DNA from: Mesorhizobium loti CJ3sym
GTDB taxonomy: Bacteria; Pseudomonadota; Alphaproteobacteria; Rhizobiales; Rhizobiaceae
Direction of reading: 5' to 3'
Assembly: GCF_000472785.1 (NCBI RefSeq)
Contig: NZ_AXAL01000003.1
Coordinates: 62,001-126,000, forward strand
Length of the DNA stretch: 64,000 nt
The notes under the pieces were generated by a model. That model had not been told where the DNA came from. It ran no database searches and was given only the letters and a program-made list of their open reading frames with translations. Position 1 is the first letter of the stretch. Each line of letters starts with the position of its first letter. Shown here piece after piece: positions 1 to 10,779 of the stretch. The translations under genes and the position numbers were made by a program.

Positions 1-121
1 CGGCCTCGCCGCCGGAAAGCTCCCTGGTGGTGCCGTTGAAGCGCAGGATGGCACCCCAGCCGCCAGGGCCGGGATTGCCCGAGCAGGCGCCGTCGGTGAA
101 GATTTCAACCTGTTTGCTCAT
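1..121 (-). CDS. rnhA: Ribonuclease HI, partial (C-terminus outside the window)
   Basis: Only the first 40 codons are present. They contain the RNase HI signature [14 protein letters not shown], whose Asp10 is the first catalytic carboxylate of the family. RNase HI degrades the RNA strand of RNA:DNA hybrids in the cytoplasm. The ATG at 121-119 shares bases with the TGA of thrB (ATGA overlap), so translation is probably coupled to thrB. The remaining catalytic residues and the stop lie beyond the left edge, so integrity cannot be judged. Confidence 0.93.
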   Translation of the reverse strand, partial: MSKQVEIFTDGACSGNPGPGGWGAILRFNGTTRELSGGEA

Positions 122-1080
122 GCTAACCCATATTCCGAAGCAGATTTGATCGCCCGATGAAACCGGATCCGCCTGATGTATTCGGTCGGATCACGCTTCA
201 TGACCAGGCCGCCATCGGGAACGGTGAGCCAGTCATAGAGCCGGGTCAACATGAAGCGCAGCGCCGAGCCGCGCGCCAGCATCGGCAGTGCCGCCTTTTC
301 CTGATCGCTCAGCGGACGCACGCTCTGATAGCTCTCAAGCAACGCCTTGCCCTTGGTGAGGTTGAAGGAAAAGTCCTTCTCGAAACACCAGGCGTTGAGG
401 CAGGTGGCGACGTCGTAGGCATAGAGGTCGTCACAGGCAAAATAGAAGTCGATCAGGCCGGAGAGCTTTTCGCCTAGGAAGAAGACATTGTCCGGAAAAA
501 GATCGGCATGGATGATGCCTGCTGGCAGGCCCTTCGGCCAGTTACGCTCAAGGTCCACAAAATCGGCGTCGACCTCAGCCGCCAGCCCAGGCTCGACCTC
601 GTCGGCGCGGTCGCGGGATGCATCCCAAAGCTTGCGCCAGCCGTCGATGGCGAGCGCGTTGGGACGGGTCATCGAAAAGTCGGCGCCAGCCAGATGCAGG
701 GCGGCCAAAGCCTTGCCGACCTCGGCACAATGCGTTGCCGTCGGCCGCCGCAGCGAGAGCCCTTCAAGGAAGGTGATGATGACCGCGGGACGGCCGGCCA
801 GCGTGCCGATGACGCTGCCGTCATGCGCGGTCACCGGCAGCGGGCAGGACACGCCCTTGTTGGCGAGATGGCCCATCAAGCCGAGGAAAAACGGCAGGTC
901 CGCCTTCTCGACGCGCTTCTCATAGAGCGTCAGAATGTAGGCGCCGCTGGACGTATGCAGCAGGAAATTCGAATTCTCGGTGCCTTCGGCGATGCCCTTG
1001 TAGGACAGGAGATCGCCGACCGGGTAGTGCTTCAGGAAAGCGCCGAGTTCGCCCTCCGCAACGTCGGTATAGACGGCCAT
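118..1080 (-). CDS. thrB: Homoserine kinase (APH-fold type)
   Basis: The 320-aa product phosphorylates homoserine on the way to threonine. It has the aminoglycoside-phosphotransferase/choline-kinase fold, not the GHMP fold of E. coli ThrB. The kinase motif HADLFPDN sits at residues 191-198 and the metal-binding Asp near residue 211 (IDFYF). Length matches the rhizobial and pseudomonad ThrB family. The gene follows ispH after 5 bases and overlaps rnhA by 4, giving an ispH-thrB-rnhA unit. An AAGG lies just ahead of the ATG. Confidence 0.93.
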   Translation of the reverse strand: MAVYTDVAEGELGAFLKHYPVGDLLSYKGIAEGTENSNFLLHTSSGAYILTLYEKRVEKADLPFFLGLMGHLANKGVSCPLPVTAHDGSVIGTLAGRPAVIITFLEGLSLRRPTATHCAEVGKALAALHLAGADFSMTRPNALAIDGWRKLWDASRDRADEVEPGLAAEVDADFVDLERNWPKGLPAGIIHADLFPDNVFFLGEKLSGLIDFYFACDDLYAYDVATCLNAWCFEKDFSFNLTKGKALLESYQSVRPLSDQEKAALPMLARGSALRFMLTRLYDWLTVPDGGLVMKRDPTEYIRRIRFHRAIKSASEYGLA

Positions 1081-1085
1081 GTGCC

Positions 1086-2096
1086 TTACGCGGCTCCGTT
1101 GACGAAGGCCATGTCGGCCGGCGTCAGTTCGACATCGCGCAATACCCGCATGACCGGAAAATCCTCTGTTTCGGTGGCCGTGATGGCCAGGTCGATGGTG
1201 ACATCGAAGCGCTGGCGAAACGCGTCGATGATCTCGTCGACGATGATCTCCGGCGCCGATGCCCCTGCCGACAGGCCGAGCGTCGAAATGTTGCCGATGT
1301 CATTCCACGGAATCTCGGCGGCGCGCTGTACGAGAAGCGACATCTTGGCACCTGCGCGCTCCGCCACTTCGACAAGACGCCGCGAGTTGGAGGAATTGGG
1401 GGCACCGACGATCAGATAGAGATCAGCGCCCGGGGCGGTATCCTTGACCGCTTCCTGGCGGTTGGTGGTGGCGTAGCAGATCGATTCCGCCGCCGGCGCC
1501 TGCAGGGCAGGAAAGCGGTCCTTCAGCGCGCGGATGATGCCGGCGGTGTCCTCGACCGACAGCGTGGTCTGGGTGACGAAGCCGAGCGCTTGTGGGTCGG
1601 CGGGCTCGAGCGTGGCGGCGTCGGCTTCGGTCTCGACCAGCGTGACCGCGCCTTCCGGCAATTGGCCCATTGTGCCGATCACCTCGGGATGTCCGGCATG
1701 GCCGATCAACAGCACATGGCGGCCGAGCCGCTGATGGCGCATCGCCTGCTTGTGGACCTTGGAGACCAGCGGACAGGTGGCGTCGAGATAGAACAGGTTG
1801 CGCGCCTGAGCATCCGCCGGCACCGATTTCGGCACGCCATGCGCCGAGAAGACAACCGGCGACTGCCGGTGTTCGGCCGGAATTTCGGAAAGCTCCTCGA
1901 TGAAGACCGCGCCAAGGCTTTGCAGTCCCTCGACGACATAGCGGTTGTGCACGATCTCATGGCGGACATAGACCGGCGCGCCATATTTCTTCAGAGCCAG
2001 CACGACGATCTGGATGGCACGGTCGACGCCGGCGCAGAAGCCGCGCGGCTGGCAGAGCCGGATCGTCAGCGGAGGCTTGGTCATTGTCTGAAGCAT
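1086..2096 (-). CDS. ispH: 4-hydroxy-3-methylbut-2-enyl diphosphate reductase
   Basis: Last enzyme of the MEP isoprenoid pathway; it reduces HMBPP to IPP and DMAPP using a [4Fe-4S] cluster. The three conserved cluster cysteines are visible at residues 21 (RGFCAGV), 108 (DATCPLV) and 207 ([11 protein letters not shown]). The 336-aa length is normal. The first ATG has AGGA four bases upstream; a second ATG four codons in is also possible. dxs and ispE of the same pathway are elsewhere in the window. Confidence 0.96.
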   Translation of the reverse strand: MLQTMTKPPLTIRLCQPRGFCAGVDRAIQIVVLALKKYGAPVYVRHEIVHNRYVVEGLQSLGAVFIEELSEIPAEHRQSPVVFSAHGVPKSVPADAQARNLFYLDATCPLVSKVHKQAMRHQRLGRHVLLIGHAGHPEVIGTMGQLPEGAVTLVETEADAATLEPADPQALGFVTQTTLSVEDTAGIIRALKDRFPALQAPAAESICYATTNRQEAVKDTAPGADLYLIVGAPNSSNSRRLVEVAERAGAKMSLLVQRAAEIPWNDIGNISTLGLSAGASAPEIIVDEIIDAFRQRFDVTIDLAITATETEDFPVMRVLRDVELTPADMAFVNGAA

Positions 2097-2183
2097 TAAA
2101 TCCTGGCCGGTTCGTCAGCGCCGAAATGAGGTGCCTACCCCTGTTCTGTCAAGGGCCGGCTCTGTGAAGGATGCTGCTAGCGG

Positions 2184-2939
2184 TCATTCCCTTTTCGCGG
2201 GACAGCGAAGCCGCAGGATGAGCACCGCGGCGAGCGCCGCGGCGAGCCCATACCAGGTGACGGCATATTGCAGATGGCTGTTCGGCAGGTCGATGATGGT
2301 GACGCCTCCGACCGGCAGACCGCCGGGATTGGGCGTCTTGTCGGCATCGATGAAGATCGGAACCAGCGTGAACCTGGCCGGCAGCCCGGCGCTCGCCGCC
2401 ATGACGTCGCGGTCCTTCCAGTAGAAGATGTTCTTGGCCACGTCATTGTCGGGAAGCATCATCGACGGCTTTGCCGGCAGCGGATTGCGAGCGAGCCCGG
2501 TGATCGTCACCCTACCCGTCACCTGCCCTTTCGAGCGCTTGGCGGCATCCTTGAGGTCATAGGGTATGAAGCCGCGATTGATCAGGACGAAACGGCCATC
2601 GTCCAGTGCCAGCGGCGTGTAGACGTTGAAGCCGGCCTCGCCTTCCCAGGTCGAATAGAAATGCCGTTCGCCGGAATGCAGGAAGGTGCCGGAGACCGTG
2701 ACCGGCGTGTAGTCGACGTCTCCCGAGGCGGCGAACTCTTTCTCGACCTCTGCCAGCGGCAGCGGCGCCGAATGGGTGCGCTGGTCGATGGTCTGCAGAA
2801 GACCTTCCTTCCAGTGCAGGCGCTGGACCTGCCAGGTGCCGAGCGCCAGCAGGATGACCAGCAGCACAAGACCAAGGCCGAGCAGCAATGCTGTCCTTGG
2901 CCGCGAACCGCCACCAGTTTTGATGGACGCCTCGCTCAT
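2184..2939 (-). CDS. SURF1 family cytochrome oxidase biogenesis protein
   Basis: A 251-aa SURF1/Shy1 homologue with an N-terminal membrane helix at about residues 15-36 followed by GTWQVQRLHWKEGLL, the conserved W-Q-R-x-W/L-K segment. A large periplasmic domain and a second helix near the C-terminus follow. In bacteria SURF1 helps insert heme a into subunit I. The ATG at 2939 overlaps the stop of the DUF983 gene (ATGA), which fixes the start; a longer frame upstream is an artefact of the overlap. It lies downstream of the oxidase genes, as expected. Confidence 0.9.
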   Translation of the reverse strand: MSEASIKTGGGSRPRTALLLGLGLVLLVILLALGTWQVQRLHWKEGLLQTIDQRTHSAPLPLAEVEKEFAASGDVDYTPVTVSGTFLHSGERHFYSTWEGEAGFNVYTPLALDDGRFVLINRGFIPYDLKDAAKRSKGQVTGRVTITGLARNPLPAKPSMMLPDNDVAKNIFYWKDRDVMAASAGLPARFTLVPIFIDADKTPNPGGLPVGGVTIIDLPNSHLQYAVTWYGLAAALAAVLILRLRCPAKRE

Positions 2940-3322
2940 TCGCCGTGGTCCAGCCGGCCTTCGGCCGCCTTGTTGGCATATTGCAGGGTGAGCAACACGC
3001 CCTTGATCAGCCGCAACGCCGTCAGGCACAGCACCACGGCCAGCGGGACCCAGACCAGCAGATGCAGCCAGAGCGGCGGGCTCAGCGTCACGTCAACCCA
3101 GAGCGCCAGGCCGACGATGATGAAGCCGATGATCAGAATGACGAAGACCGCCGGTCCATCGCCTGCATCGGCGTAGGAATAGTCGAGGCCGCAATTGGTG
3201 CAGCGTTTGCCAACGGTGAGGAAGCCGGAAAACAGCCGCCCCTCGCCGCAACGCGGGCAACGGCCATGCAGCCCAGCCGAAATCGGATCGATCGGAGGCC
3301 AGATCGCCTTGTCTTCACTCAT
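2936..3322 (-). CDS. DUF983 zinc-ribbon membrane protein
   Basis: A 128-aa protein. An N-terminal zinc ribbon has two CxxC pairs (Cys 22/25 and 41/44, in GRCPRCGEG and RCTNCGLDY), followed by two hydrophobic helices at about residues 55-105. DUF983 proteins are regularly encoded between coxC and SURF1 in alphaproteobacteria and are presumed to aid oxidase assembly; the biochemical role is unknown. The start at 3322 leaves 2 bases after the L,D-transpeptidase stop. The 3' end overlaps SURF1 by 4 bases. Confidence 0.85.
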   Translation of the reverse strand: MSEDKAIWPPIDPISAGLHGRCPRCGEGRLFSGFLTVGKRCTNCGLDYSYADAGDGPAVFVILIIGFIIVGLALWVDVTLSPPLWLHLLVWVPLAVVLCLTALRLIKGVLLTLQYANKAAEGRLDHGE

Positions 3323-3324
3323 GG

Positions 3325-3837
3325 TTACTGCTCGATCTCGATCGGTGTCCCATCGGCCACCATTGCCCAGATTTCGTCCATGTCGGAGTCCGTAACGGCA
3401 ATGCAGCCATCGGTCCAGTCGACCAATTGAAGCAGCCAGCCCCACCGGCCGAAACCATTGGGCTGGCCGTGGATCATGATCATGCCGCCCGCGTCGACAT
3501 GGCGCGCCTTCGCGGCGGCGAGATCGCCGGCATTGGGATAGGAGATGTGGATGGATCTGTGCGCGATGCTGTTGGGATTGCGCCAATCGAGCATATAGCG
3601 CCCCTCGGGCGTGCGCTGATCGCCCTCTTGGTGCTTGCCGCCGACGGGATCCCCGCCGAGCGCAATGCTGTAGGTCCGCAGGACCTTGCCGTCGCCGATC
3701 AGCTCCAGCCGGCGTTCCGCCTTGTGAACGCGCACCAGATCCACTTTCTCAGCCGCAAGGGTCGGGTATGCCAGGAGGATGAATGCGCAAATCGCCCAGG
3801 AAATCGTCAGCCGCATCAGCAATCGATCGGCGATCAT
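3325..3837 (-). CDS. L,D-transpeptidase (YkuD) family protein
   Basis: A 170-aa exported protein: signal sequence to about residue 29 (ending TLAAE), then a YkuD domain. The active-site pattern is MIHGQPNGFG (His123) and WTDGCIAV (Cys145), the variant seen in small proteobacterial YkuD proteins rather than the classical SRGCIR. Such enzymes act on peptidoglycan stem peptides in the periplasm, by cross-linking or, in YafK/DpaA, by removing Braun lipoprotein; the substrate here is unknown. It sits within the oxidase cluster, after a terminator-like hairpin that follows coxC. Confidence 0.85.
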   Translation of the reverse strand: MIADRLLMRLTISWAICAFILLAYPTLAAEKVDLVRVHKAERRLELIGDGKVLRTYSIALGGDPVGGKHQEGDQRTPEGRYMLDWRNPNSIAHRSIHISYPNAGDLAAAKARHVDAGGMIMIHGQPNGFGRWGWLLQLVDWTDGCIAVTDSDMDEIWAMVADGTPIEIEQ

Positions 3838-3854
3838 TGCGCCGAAAAGAAGAA

Positions 3855-3878
3855 GGCGGCCACGTCGCCGCGGCCGCC
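3855..3878 (-). terminator. Terminator-like hairpin after coxC
   Basis: Arms GGCGGCC (3855-3861) and GGCCGCC (3872-3878) enclose a 10-base loop. On the minus strand the stem is followed by a T-rich tract (TTCTTCTTTTC). It lies 30 bases past the coxC stop and ahead of the L,D-transpeptidase gene, so it may separate the oxidase operon from the genes downstream. Confidence 0.55.
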
Positions 3879-3907
3879 CTCCCGAAATCGAAATACTACG
3901 GGCCGGA

Positions 3908-4789
3908 TCAGTGGCCTTCGATCACCGCGCCGACCGATCCCCAGACATAGATCGAGGCGAACAGGAATAGCCAGACCACGTCGACGAAGTGCCAGTACCA
4001 GGCGGCCGCCTCGAAGCCGAAATGCTGCTTTGGGGTGAAGTCACCCTTCATCGCCCGGATCAGGCAGACCAGCAGGAAGATGGTGCCGATGATGACATGG
4101 AAGCCGTGGAAGCCTGTCGCCATGAAGAAGGTGGCGCCGTAGATGGAATCCTTGAAGCCGAACGGAGCGTGCATGTACTCGTAGGCCTGCACCATGGTGA
4201 ACAGCATGCCGAGGCCCACCGTCAGCACCAGGCCGTTGATCAGGCCCTTGCGATCGCCATGGATGAGCGAATGGTGTGCCCAGGTGACCGTGGTTCCCGA
4301 CAGCAGCAGGATGATGGTGTTGTAGAGCGGCAAATGGAAGGGATCGAGAACTTCCATGCCCTTCGGCGGCCAGACACCACCGGTAAATGTGGCGCGCGCG
4401 TAGTTCTGTGCCTCGCCGGCAAAAAGGCTGGCATCGAAATAGGCCCAGAACCAGGCAACAAAGAACATCACCTCCGAGGCGATGAACATGATCATGCCAT
4501 AGCGCAGGTGCAGCGACACGACCCGTGTGTGATGGCCCTCATGCGCTTCCTTGATCGTGTCCGACCACCAGGCGAACATGGTGTAGAGCACGATCACCAC
4601 GCCGATGAAGAACAGCCACGGATTGGCGATATTGAAGCCGAAGATCGGAAAAGTGCCGCCCTTCAGGTATTCCATCAGGGCGACACCGCCAAAGGCCATG
4701 ACGAGCGCGCCTATCGAGCCCAGGAAAGGCCATGGGCTTGGGTCGACGAGATGGTAGTCATGCTGTGGTTTTGCGTGCGCGTCTGCCAT
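3908..4789 (-). CDS. ctaE: Cytochrome c oxidase subunit III
   Basis: A 293-aa protein with seven predicted helices, the core subunit III of the aa3 oxidase in the inner membrane. Family hallmarks are the Glu in [15 protein letters not shown], the HHSLI segment and the C-terminal [14 protein letters not shown]. The ATG at 4789 (MADAHAK) is chosen over a longer frame because it lies one base from the ctaG stop and gives the usual rhizobial N-terminus. It is the last oxidase subunit gene before a hairpin. Confidence 0.96.
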   Translation of the reverse strand: MADAHAKPQHDYHLVDPSPWPFLGSIGALVMAFGGVALMEYLKGGTFPIFGFNIANPWLFFIGVVIVLYTMFAWWSDTIKEAHEGHHTRVVSLHLRYGMIMFIASEVMFFVAWFWAYFDASLFAGEAQNYARATFTGGVWPPKGMEVLDPFHLPLYNTIILLLSGTTVTWAHHSLIHGDRKGLINGLVLTVGLGMLFTMVQAYEYMHAPFGFKDSIYGATFFMATGFHGFHVIIGTIFLLVCLIRAMKGDFTPKQHFGFEAAAWYWHFVDVVWLFLFASIYVWGSVGAVIEGH

Positions 4790-4790
4790 A

Positions 4791-5423
4791 TCAACCCCCG
4801 AGATTTGCTTCGGTATTGGAAATTGTCTTGCTGTCACCCTGGATCGGCTCCGATGAGGCGACCGGCTTAGTCTTCTCCACCGGGAACATCGTATAGGACA
4901 GGGTGATCGTCTTCACGTCCTTCAGCTCCGGCACATTCACGATATCGGGATCCACATAGAACAGGACCGGCATGTCCAGCGTCTCGCCGGGCTTCAGCGA
5001 GGTGTCGGTGAAGCAGAAGCACTCGACCTTGTTGAAGTAGGGGCCTGCCAGTTCCGGCTGCACGTTGAAGGTGGCGCGGCCGGTGACGGGGCGATCGAAC
5101 TTGTTGGTCGCCTGGTAATGCGCCTGCACCGTCTCGCCGATCTTCATCGTCATCGAGCGCTGGACCGGCTGGAACTCCCACGGCACGCCGGCAATATTGG
5201 CGTCGAAGCGCACCGTGATCTCACGGTCCAGCACGCGGCCGGCATATTGCTTCTCGGCACGTTGCGTCGTGCCGCCATAACCGGTTGCCTGGCAGAACAT
5301 CTTGTAGAGCGGCACGGCCGCATAGGCCATGCCGATCATGCCGGTGAAGAAGGCAAGACAGACCGCCGCGACGATGACATTGCTGTTCTTGCCGGCCGGC
5401 TTTTTGGACATCTCGACGCTCAT
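4791..5423 (-). CDS. ctaG: Cytochrome c oxidase assembly protein CtaG/Cox11
   Basis: A 210-aa copper chaperone that delivers copper to the CuB site of subunit I. One N-terminal transmembrane helix (about residues 12-35) is followed by a periplasmic beta domain carrying the copper-binding ECFCF motif. The ATG at 5423 shares its first base with the stop of the 54-aa gene (TGATG), which fixes the start; a GTG one codon earlier is less likely. The gene is separated from coxC by one base. Confidence 0.95.
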   Translation of the reverse strand: MSVEMSKKPAGKNSNVIVAAVCLAFFTGMIGMAYAAVPLYKMFCQATGYGGTTQRAEKQYAGRVLDREITVRFDANIAGVPWEFQPVQRSMTMKIGETVQAHYQATNKFDRPVTGRATFNVQPELAGPYFNKVECFCFTDTSLKPGETLDMPVLFYVDPDIVNVPELKDVKTITLSYTMFPVEKTKPVASSEPIQGDSKTISNTEANLGG

Positions 5424-5587
5424 CACATCGTGCCCAGATTGTGGCCGAACTTGACGATCGTGGCGATGTAGAAAATGACGACCAGCACCGCCAACGCCAC
5501 CCCTATGGCGATGGACCGGCTGCGCTGGGCCTTCTTCTGACGATCGGTTAGCGTGACCGTCTCAAGCTTTTCCTCGACCATTATCAT
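5423..5587 (-). CDS. Small single-helix membrane protein of the cox operon (CoxF-like)
   Basis: A 54-aa frame between ctaB and ctaG. The ATG at 5587 overlaps the ctaB stop (ATGA) and its TGA overlaps the ctaG ATG (TGATG), so it is locked into the operon. The product has a charged N-terminus ([19 protein letters not shown]), one hydrophobic helix of about 20 residues and a short C-terminal tail ending NLGTM. Small proteins occupy this position in rhizobial cox operons and are often named CoxF. The name is by position and shape only, and the function is unknown. Confidence 0.8.
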   Translation of the reverse strand: MIMVEEKLETVTLTDRQKKAQRSRSIAIGVALAVLVVIFYIATIVKFGHNLGTM

Positions 5588-6528
5588 GCCCCACCCATGG
5601 CAAGTGCACGTTCGACGACGCTGTCGGCCAGGTAGGCAGCGAAGATGGCGAAGAGATACAGCAGCGAATAAGCAAATAGCGCCTTGGCCGGCTTCATGAC
5701 GCGATCATCGTCGGCCATGCCCAGCACTTTCCACGCATACCAGACAAAGCCAACCCCAAGCAGCACGGCGGCCACGCCGTAGACCGGCGTTGTGTAGCCG
5801 AGCACCCAAGGCAGCACACCGACCGGGGCCAAGACCAGCGCATAGGCGAAGATCTGGCGGCGGGTCGACGCCTGGCCAGCAACATTCGGCATCATCGGGA
5901 TACCGGCTCGGGCATAATCCTCGGATTTGAACAGTGCCAGTGCCCAGAAATGCGGTGGCGTCCAAAGGAAGATGATCAGGAACAGGACGATGCTCTCGAG
6001 GCTGACCGAGCCGGTTACCGCGGCCCAGCCGATGACCGGCGGGATGGCACCGGCCGCGCCACCAATAACGATGTTCTGCGGCGTCCAGCGCTTCAGCCAC
6101 ATCGTGTAGACGACGGCATAGAAGAAGATGGTGAAGGCCAGCAACGTCGCGGAGAGCCAGTTGACCAGCACGCCGAGCGTCATCACTGACAGGACGGAAA
6201 GCACCAGGCCGAAGGTCAGCGCCTCGTGCGGCTGGATACGGCCGGACGGAACTGGACGGCTGGCCGTCCTGGTCATCACCGCGTCGATGTCGGCGTCGTA
6301 CCACATGTTGAGCGCGCCCGAGGCGCCGGCGCCAATGGCAATAGCCAGGATGGCGATCACCGCCAGCAGCGGATTGATCGTCACGGGTGCCGCGACCAGT
6401 CCGACGAAGGCGGTAAACACCACCAGCGACATGACGCGCGGCTTCAGCAGGGCGAAGAAATCGCCCGCGGTCGCTTCCGACATGCGGAAGCCCGCTTCGT
6501 CAATACTGGTTTCGTCGACTAGGGCCAT
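5584..6528 (-). CDS. ctaB: Protoheme IX farnesyltransferase (heme O synthase)
   Basis: A 314-aa UbiA-superfamily membrane enzyme that attaches farnesyl to heme b, giving heme O, the precursor of heme A of the aa3 oxidase. The prenyl-diphosphate-binding motif [15 protein letters not shown] and the second loop Asp-rich region are present, within about nine hydrophobic helices. The start at 6528 gives a short hydrophilic N-terminus typical of rhizobial CtaB. It follows coxA after 77 bases that contain a strong terminator, so it may have its own promoter or depend on readthrough. Confidence 0.96.
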   Translation of the reverse strand: MALVDETSIDEAGFRMSEATAGDFFALLKPRVMSLVVFTAFVGLVAAPVTINPLLAVIAILAIAIGAGASGALNMWYDADIDAVMTRTASRPVPSGRIQPHEALTFGLVLSVLSVMTLGVLVNWLSATLLAFTIFFYAVVYTMWLKRWTPQNIVIGGAAGAIPPVIGWAAVTGSVSLESIVLFLIIFLWTPPHFWALALFKSEDYARAGIPMMPNVAGQASTRRQIFAYALVLAPVGVLPWVLGYTTPVYGVAAVLLGVGFVWYAWKVLGMADDDRVMKPAKALFAYSLLYLFAIFAAYLADSVVERALAMGGA

Positions 6529-6558
6529 GCGTACTCAAGTCCATAATTCCGTTTGTCC

Positions 6559-6584
6559 AAAACCGCCGGCGAACCGGCGGTTTT
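6559..6584 (-). terminator. Intrinsic terminator after coxA
   Basis: Perfect 11-bp inverted repeat AAAACCGCCGG / CCGGCGGTTTT with a CGAA tetraloop, followed by T residues in both directions. It lies 21 bases past the coxA stop and before ctaB. It probably tunes expression of the subunit genes relative to the assembly genes. Confidence 0.85.
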
Positions 6585-6605
6585 GATTTCGTACAGGCTG
6601 CCGCC

Positions 6606-8273
<1,668 letters not shown>

Positions 8274-8296
8274 CTAAATCTTGCTAACCCGCGACA

Positions 8297-9181
8297 TCAA
8301 TTGCCGGCGGCCGCTACCTTGTTCTGGCCGTCGACTTCGGCCATGAGCGTCTTGTTGGCGCCTGGCAGATCGGTCTTGGCCGCAGCCAGCCAGGTCTTGA
8401 ACTGCGTGTCGGATACGACACGAATGGCGATCGGCATGAAGGCGTGGTCCTTGCCGCAGAGCTGAGAGCACTGACCGTAATAGAGGCCTTCCTTCTCCGC
8501 CTTGAACCAGGTTTCGTTGGTGCGCCCCGGAACGGCGTCCATCTTGATGCCAAAGGACGGCATGGCAAAGGAATGGATCACGTCGGTCGCGGTGACGAGC
8601 ACGCGCGTCATCGTGTTGACCGGCACCACCAGCTCGTTGTCAACCGCGAGCAGGCGTGGATAGACTTTGCGGTCTTCCTTGCCGGCCTTGGCGCGATCAC
8701 CATCCTGCAGGATGGCCGAATTGAAGGTGAGCGTGTTGTCCGTCTGGTACTCGTAATCCCAGTTCCACTGGTTGCCGGTCGCCTTGACGGTGAGCTTTGG
8801 CTCTTCCCCGGGCGTATACTGCGCGGTCAGGAGCTTGAACGAAGGAATGGCGATGAAAAGCAGGATGACAACAGGTCCCACCGTCCAGATCACTTCGATC
8901 GCCGTGTTGTGGCTGGTTTTGGCGGGCACCGGATTGGCGCTCGCCCGAAACCGGAAGATGCAATAGGCGAGAAGAAACAGCACCAACAACGTGATCGGGA
9001 CGACAAACCACATCGTGTAGTTCCCGAAGCTCTCGATCTGCCGCATCATCTCGGTCGCCGGTGCCTGGAAGGTCGTCTCCCACGGCACGGGCTGATCAGC
9101 ATGGGCGGATGTGCCGGCGAAAAACGCGGTGGCAGCCCCAGCACTGGCTAGAAACTTGGCGTTTGCTAGGAATTTTCTCAT
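8297..9181 (-). CDS. ctaC: Cytochrome c oxidase subunit II
   Basis: A 294-aa subunit that accepts electrons from cytochrome c. A signal peptide (to about residue 28, THSAHA-like cleavage region) precedes two transmembrane helices (about 55-78 and 95-117) and the cupredoxin domain. CuA ligands are all present: His203, then GQCSQLCGKDHAFMP giving Cys238, Cys242, His246 and Met249. NQWNWDYEY is the aromatic electron-entry region. It is the first gene of the cox operon, with about 375 bases of intergenic DNA upstream. Confidence 0.97.
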   Translation of the reverse strand: MRKFLANAKFLASAGAATAFFAGTSAHADQPVPWETTFQAPATEMMRQIESFGNYTMWFVVPITLLVLFLLAYCIFRFRASANPVPAKTSHNTAIEVIWTVGPVVILLFIAIPSFKLLTAQYTPGEEPKLTVKATGNQWNWDYEYQTDNTLTFNSAILQDGDRAKAGKEDRKVYPRLLAVDNELVVPVNTMTRVLVTATDVIHSFAMPSFGIKMDAVPGRTNETWFKAEKEGLYYGQCSQLCGKDHAFMPIAIRVVSDTQFKTWLAAAKTDLPGANKTLMAEVDGQNKVAAAGN

Positions 9182-9556
9182 CGCCCTCTTCGTCTCCCAG
9201 TTTCTCGCGACCGTGCCCGCGAGAATACGAACAATGCCGGGACGGGAATCCCGACAGTCTCAAGGTGGTTCAAACCATACTCTTTTTCCCTCCGCAAGAA
9301 AGGAGCGGAGGAAACTGTGCGGCATTTTTGCGCGCAAGCTGACATGGCTCTTCCGGGGCGGTGGCGACGGCGGCGAATTGCGCATCTCCGGCAGGCTACC
9401 CGCCTCACGCCGGTGGGGTGCGCGAAGCGTCGTAATTCAGGCGAATTTCGCGGGGAAAAGCGCTGTGTTGCCTGTTTCGGGACAGTTCGGCCGCGGCCTC
9501 GTCCTTTACTTGGCATTGGCGCGGCTTAAAGTGCCGTGATTCGCAATGGAGCCGTC
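9182..9556. promoter_or_regulatory. Divergent intergenic region between coxB and ialB
   Basis: 375 bases without a convincing gene; it must hold the promoters of the cox operon (leftward) and of the ialB-like gene (rightward). The only structure noted is an imperfect hairpin at 9289-9311 (CCTCCGC / GCGGAGG, 9-base loop) about 110 bases upstream of coxB. No promoter boxes could be assigned with confidence. Confidence 0.4.
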
Positions 9557-10117
9557 ATGAACTCTTGGCTTTCTAGACTGAGGCATGTGAGACTGGGGCT
9601 TTCGAGCACCTTGGCGAAAGCCATCTTTGTCATTGCCCTGTCGGCGGCCGGTCTGTTGGTCGCCAGTCAGGCCAATGCCGCACAGCCGAGCGGCACGGTG
9701 CGCTCGACGCACGGCGCCTGGTCGATCATCTGCGACACGCCCGCCGGTGCAACCTCTGAACAATGCGTGATGATGCAGAATGTCGTCGCCGAGGATCGCC
9801 CGGAGATGGGGCTGTCGGTCGTCGTGCTGCGGACCGCCGACAACAAGGCCGAGATCCTGCGCGTGCTGGCGCCGCTAGGCGTGCTCCTGCCCAACGGGCT
9901 TGGCCTCAATGTGGACGGCAAGGACATCGGCCGCGCCTATTTCGTGCGCTGCTTCCAGGACGGTTGCTACGCCGAGGTCATTCTCGAAAAACCGCTGCTC
10001 GACACGCTCAAGACCGGCACATCGGCAACGTTCATCGTCTTCCAGACGCCGGAAGAAGGCATCGGCATTCCCGTCGACCTCAAGGGCTTCGCCGACGGTT
10101 TTGCCGCCCTGCCCTAA
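9557..10117 (+). CDS. Invasion-associated locus B (IalB) family protein
   Basis: A 186-aa exported protein. A basic N-terminus is followed by a hydrophobic signal ending SQANAAQP. The mature part has the IalB layout: THGAWSIICDTP, a Cys in SEQCVMMQ, the block VRCFQDGCYAEV and a C-terminal VFQTPEEGIGIPVDLKGF. Four cysteines could form two disulfides. IalB of Bartonella helps erythrocyte invasion, but homologues are common in non-pathogenic Rhizobiales. The ATG at 9557 has GGAG seven bases upstream; a GTG at 9536 is less likely. Confidence 0.88.
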   Translation: MNSWLSRLRHVRLGLSSTLAKAIFVIALSAAGLLVASQANAAQPSGTVRSTHGAWSIICDTPAGATSEQCVMMQNVVAEDRPEMGLSVVVLRTADNKAEILRVLAPLGVLLPNGLGLNVDGKDIGRAYFVRCFQDGCYAEVILEKPLLDTLKTGTSATFIVFQTPEEGIGIPVDLKGFADGFAALP

Positions 10118-10158
10118 CGTCAGGACGCTTGCGGAAAACTCAATCCTGGCGCACAATT

Positions 10159-10179
10159 CCCGCAGGATGCGGGTTTTTT
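10159..10179 (+). terminator. Intrinsic terminator of the ialB-like gene
   Basis: Stem CCCGC / GCGGG with loop AGGAT, followed directly by six T residues, 41 bases past the stop. It ends 16 bases before the next ATG, so the YbjN-like gene needs its own promoter or readthrough. Confidence 0.88.
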
Positions 10180-10195
10180 GGCGGTGGGGATCATC

Positions 10196-10663
10196 ATGCG
10201 CTCGTTTTCTTTGCTTCTATCCGCGGGTCTGATTTCGACCGGCGCGATTTCTGTTGCGTGGGCTGACAATGCCGAAGTCATCACGGCACCTGATCCCAAC
10301 GCAATCCTCGACATTGCCAAGGGTTATGGCTCGGCCAAGCTGGACAAGGACGACGGTGGTGACCCCATGGTCTCCGGCCGGCTCGAAGGCATGAAATATG
10401 TCATCTACTTCTATGGCTGCGAAAACCACGAGAAGTGCAAATCCATCCAGTTTTCCTCGGGCTACACCGATGCCTTCACGGCCGATCAGGCCAATGAGTG
10501 GAACAAGAAATTTCGCTGGGTCAAGGCGTTTTCCGGCGACGGATCCAACTTCAAGATGGATGTCAGCTTCATCGGCGGCATCACCAAGGCCAATCTCGAG
10601 GAAGATTTCTCGAACTGGGATTCGATGACCAACAACATCAAGGACTTCATCAACCAGAAGTGA
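10196..10663 (+). CDS. YbjN-domain secreted protein
   Basis: A 155-aa protein with a signal peptide (cleavage near SVAWADN, about residue 24). The mature domain has the YbjN pattern: DPNAILDIAKGYGSAKLDKDD early on, then GMKYVIYFYGC, a D/N-rich middle and a C-terminal helix FSNWDSMTNNIKDF. YbjN domains resemble type III secretion chaperones, but a signal peptide makes a cytoplasmic chaperone role unlikely here. The function is unknown. ATG 10196 is preceded by GGGGA and directly follows a terminator. Confidence 0.78.
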   Translation: MRSFSLLLSAGLISTGAISVAWADNAEVITAPDPNAILDIAKGYGSAKLDKDDGGDPMVSGRLEGMKYVIYFYGCENHEKCKSIQFSSGYTDAFTADQANEWNKKFRWVKAFSGDGSNFKMDVSFIGGITKANLEEDFSNWDSMTNNIKDFINQK

Positions 10664-10743
10664 CGCCGACGGCCTGTCGGCGATCGCATTTGTTCTCACA
10701 TCGCAGCGGGACGATTGTCTCGGCGCGGCTTCGCGCCTACATC

Positions 10744-10766
10744 GTGGGAAACAAGCTTCTTCCCAC
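10744..10766 (+). repeat. Perfect 7-bp inverted repeat upstream of tldD
   Basis: GTGGGAA / TTCCCAC separated by a 9-base loop, 13 bases ahead of the tldD ATG. There is no T-run, so it looks more like an operator or leader hairpin than a terminator. Confidence 0.45.
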
Positions 10767-10779
10767 GAATGGATGCGCC

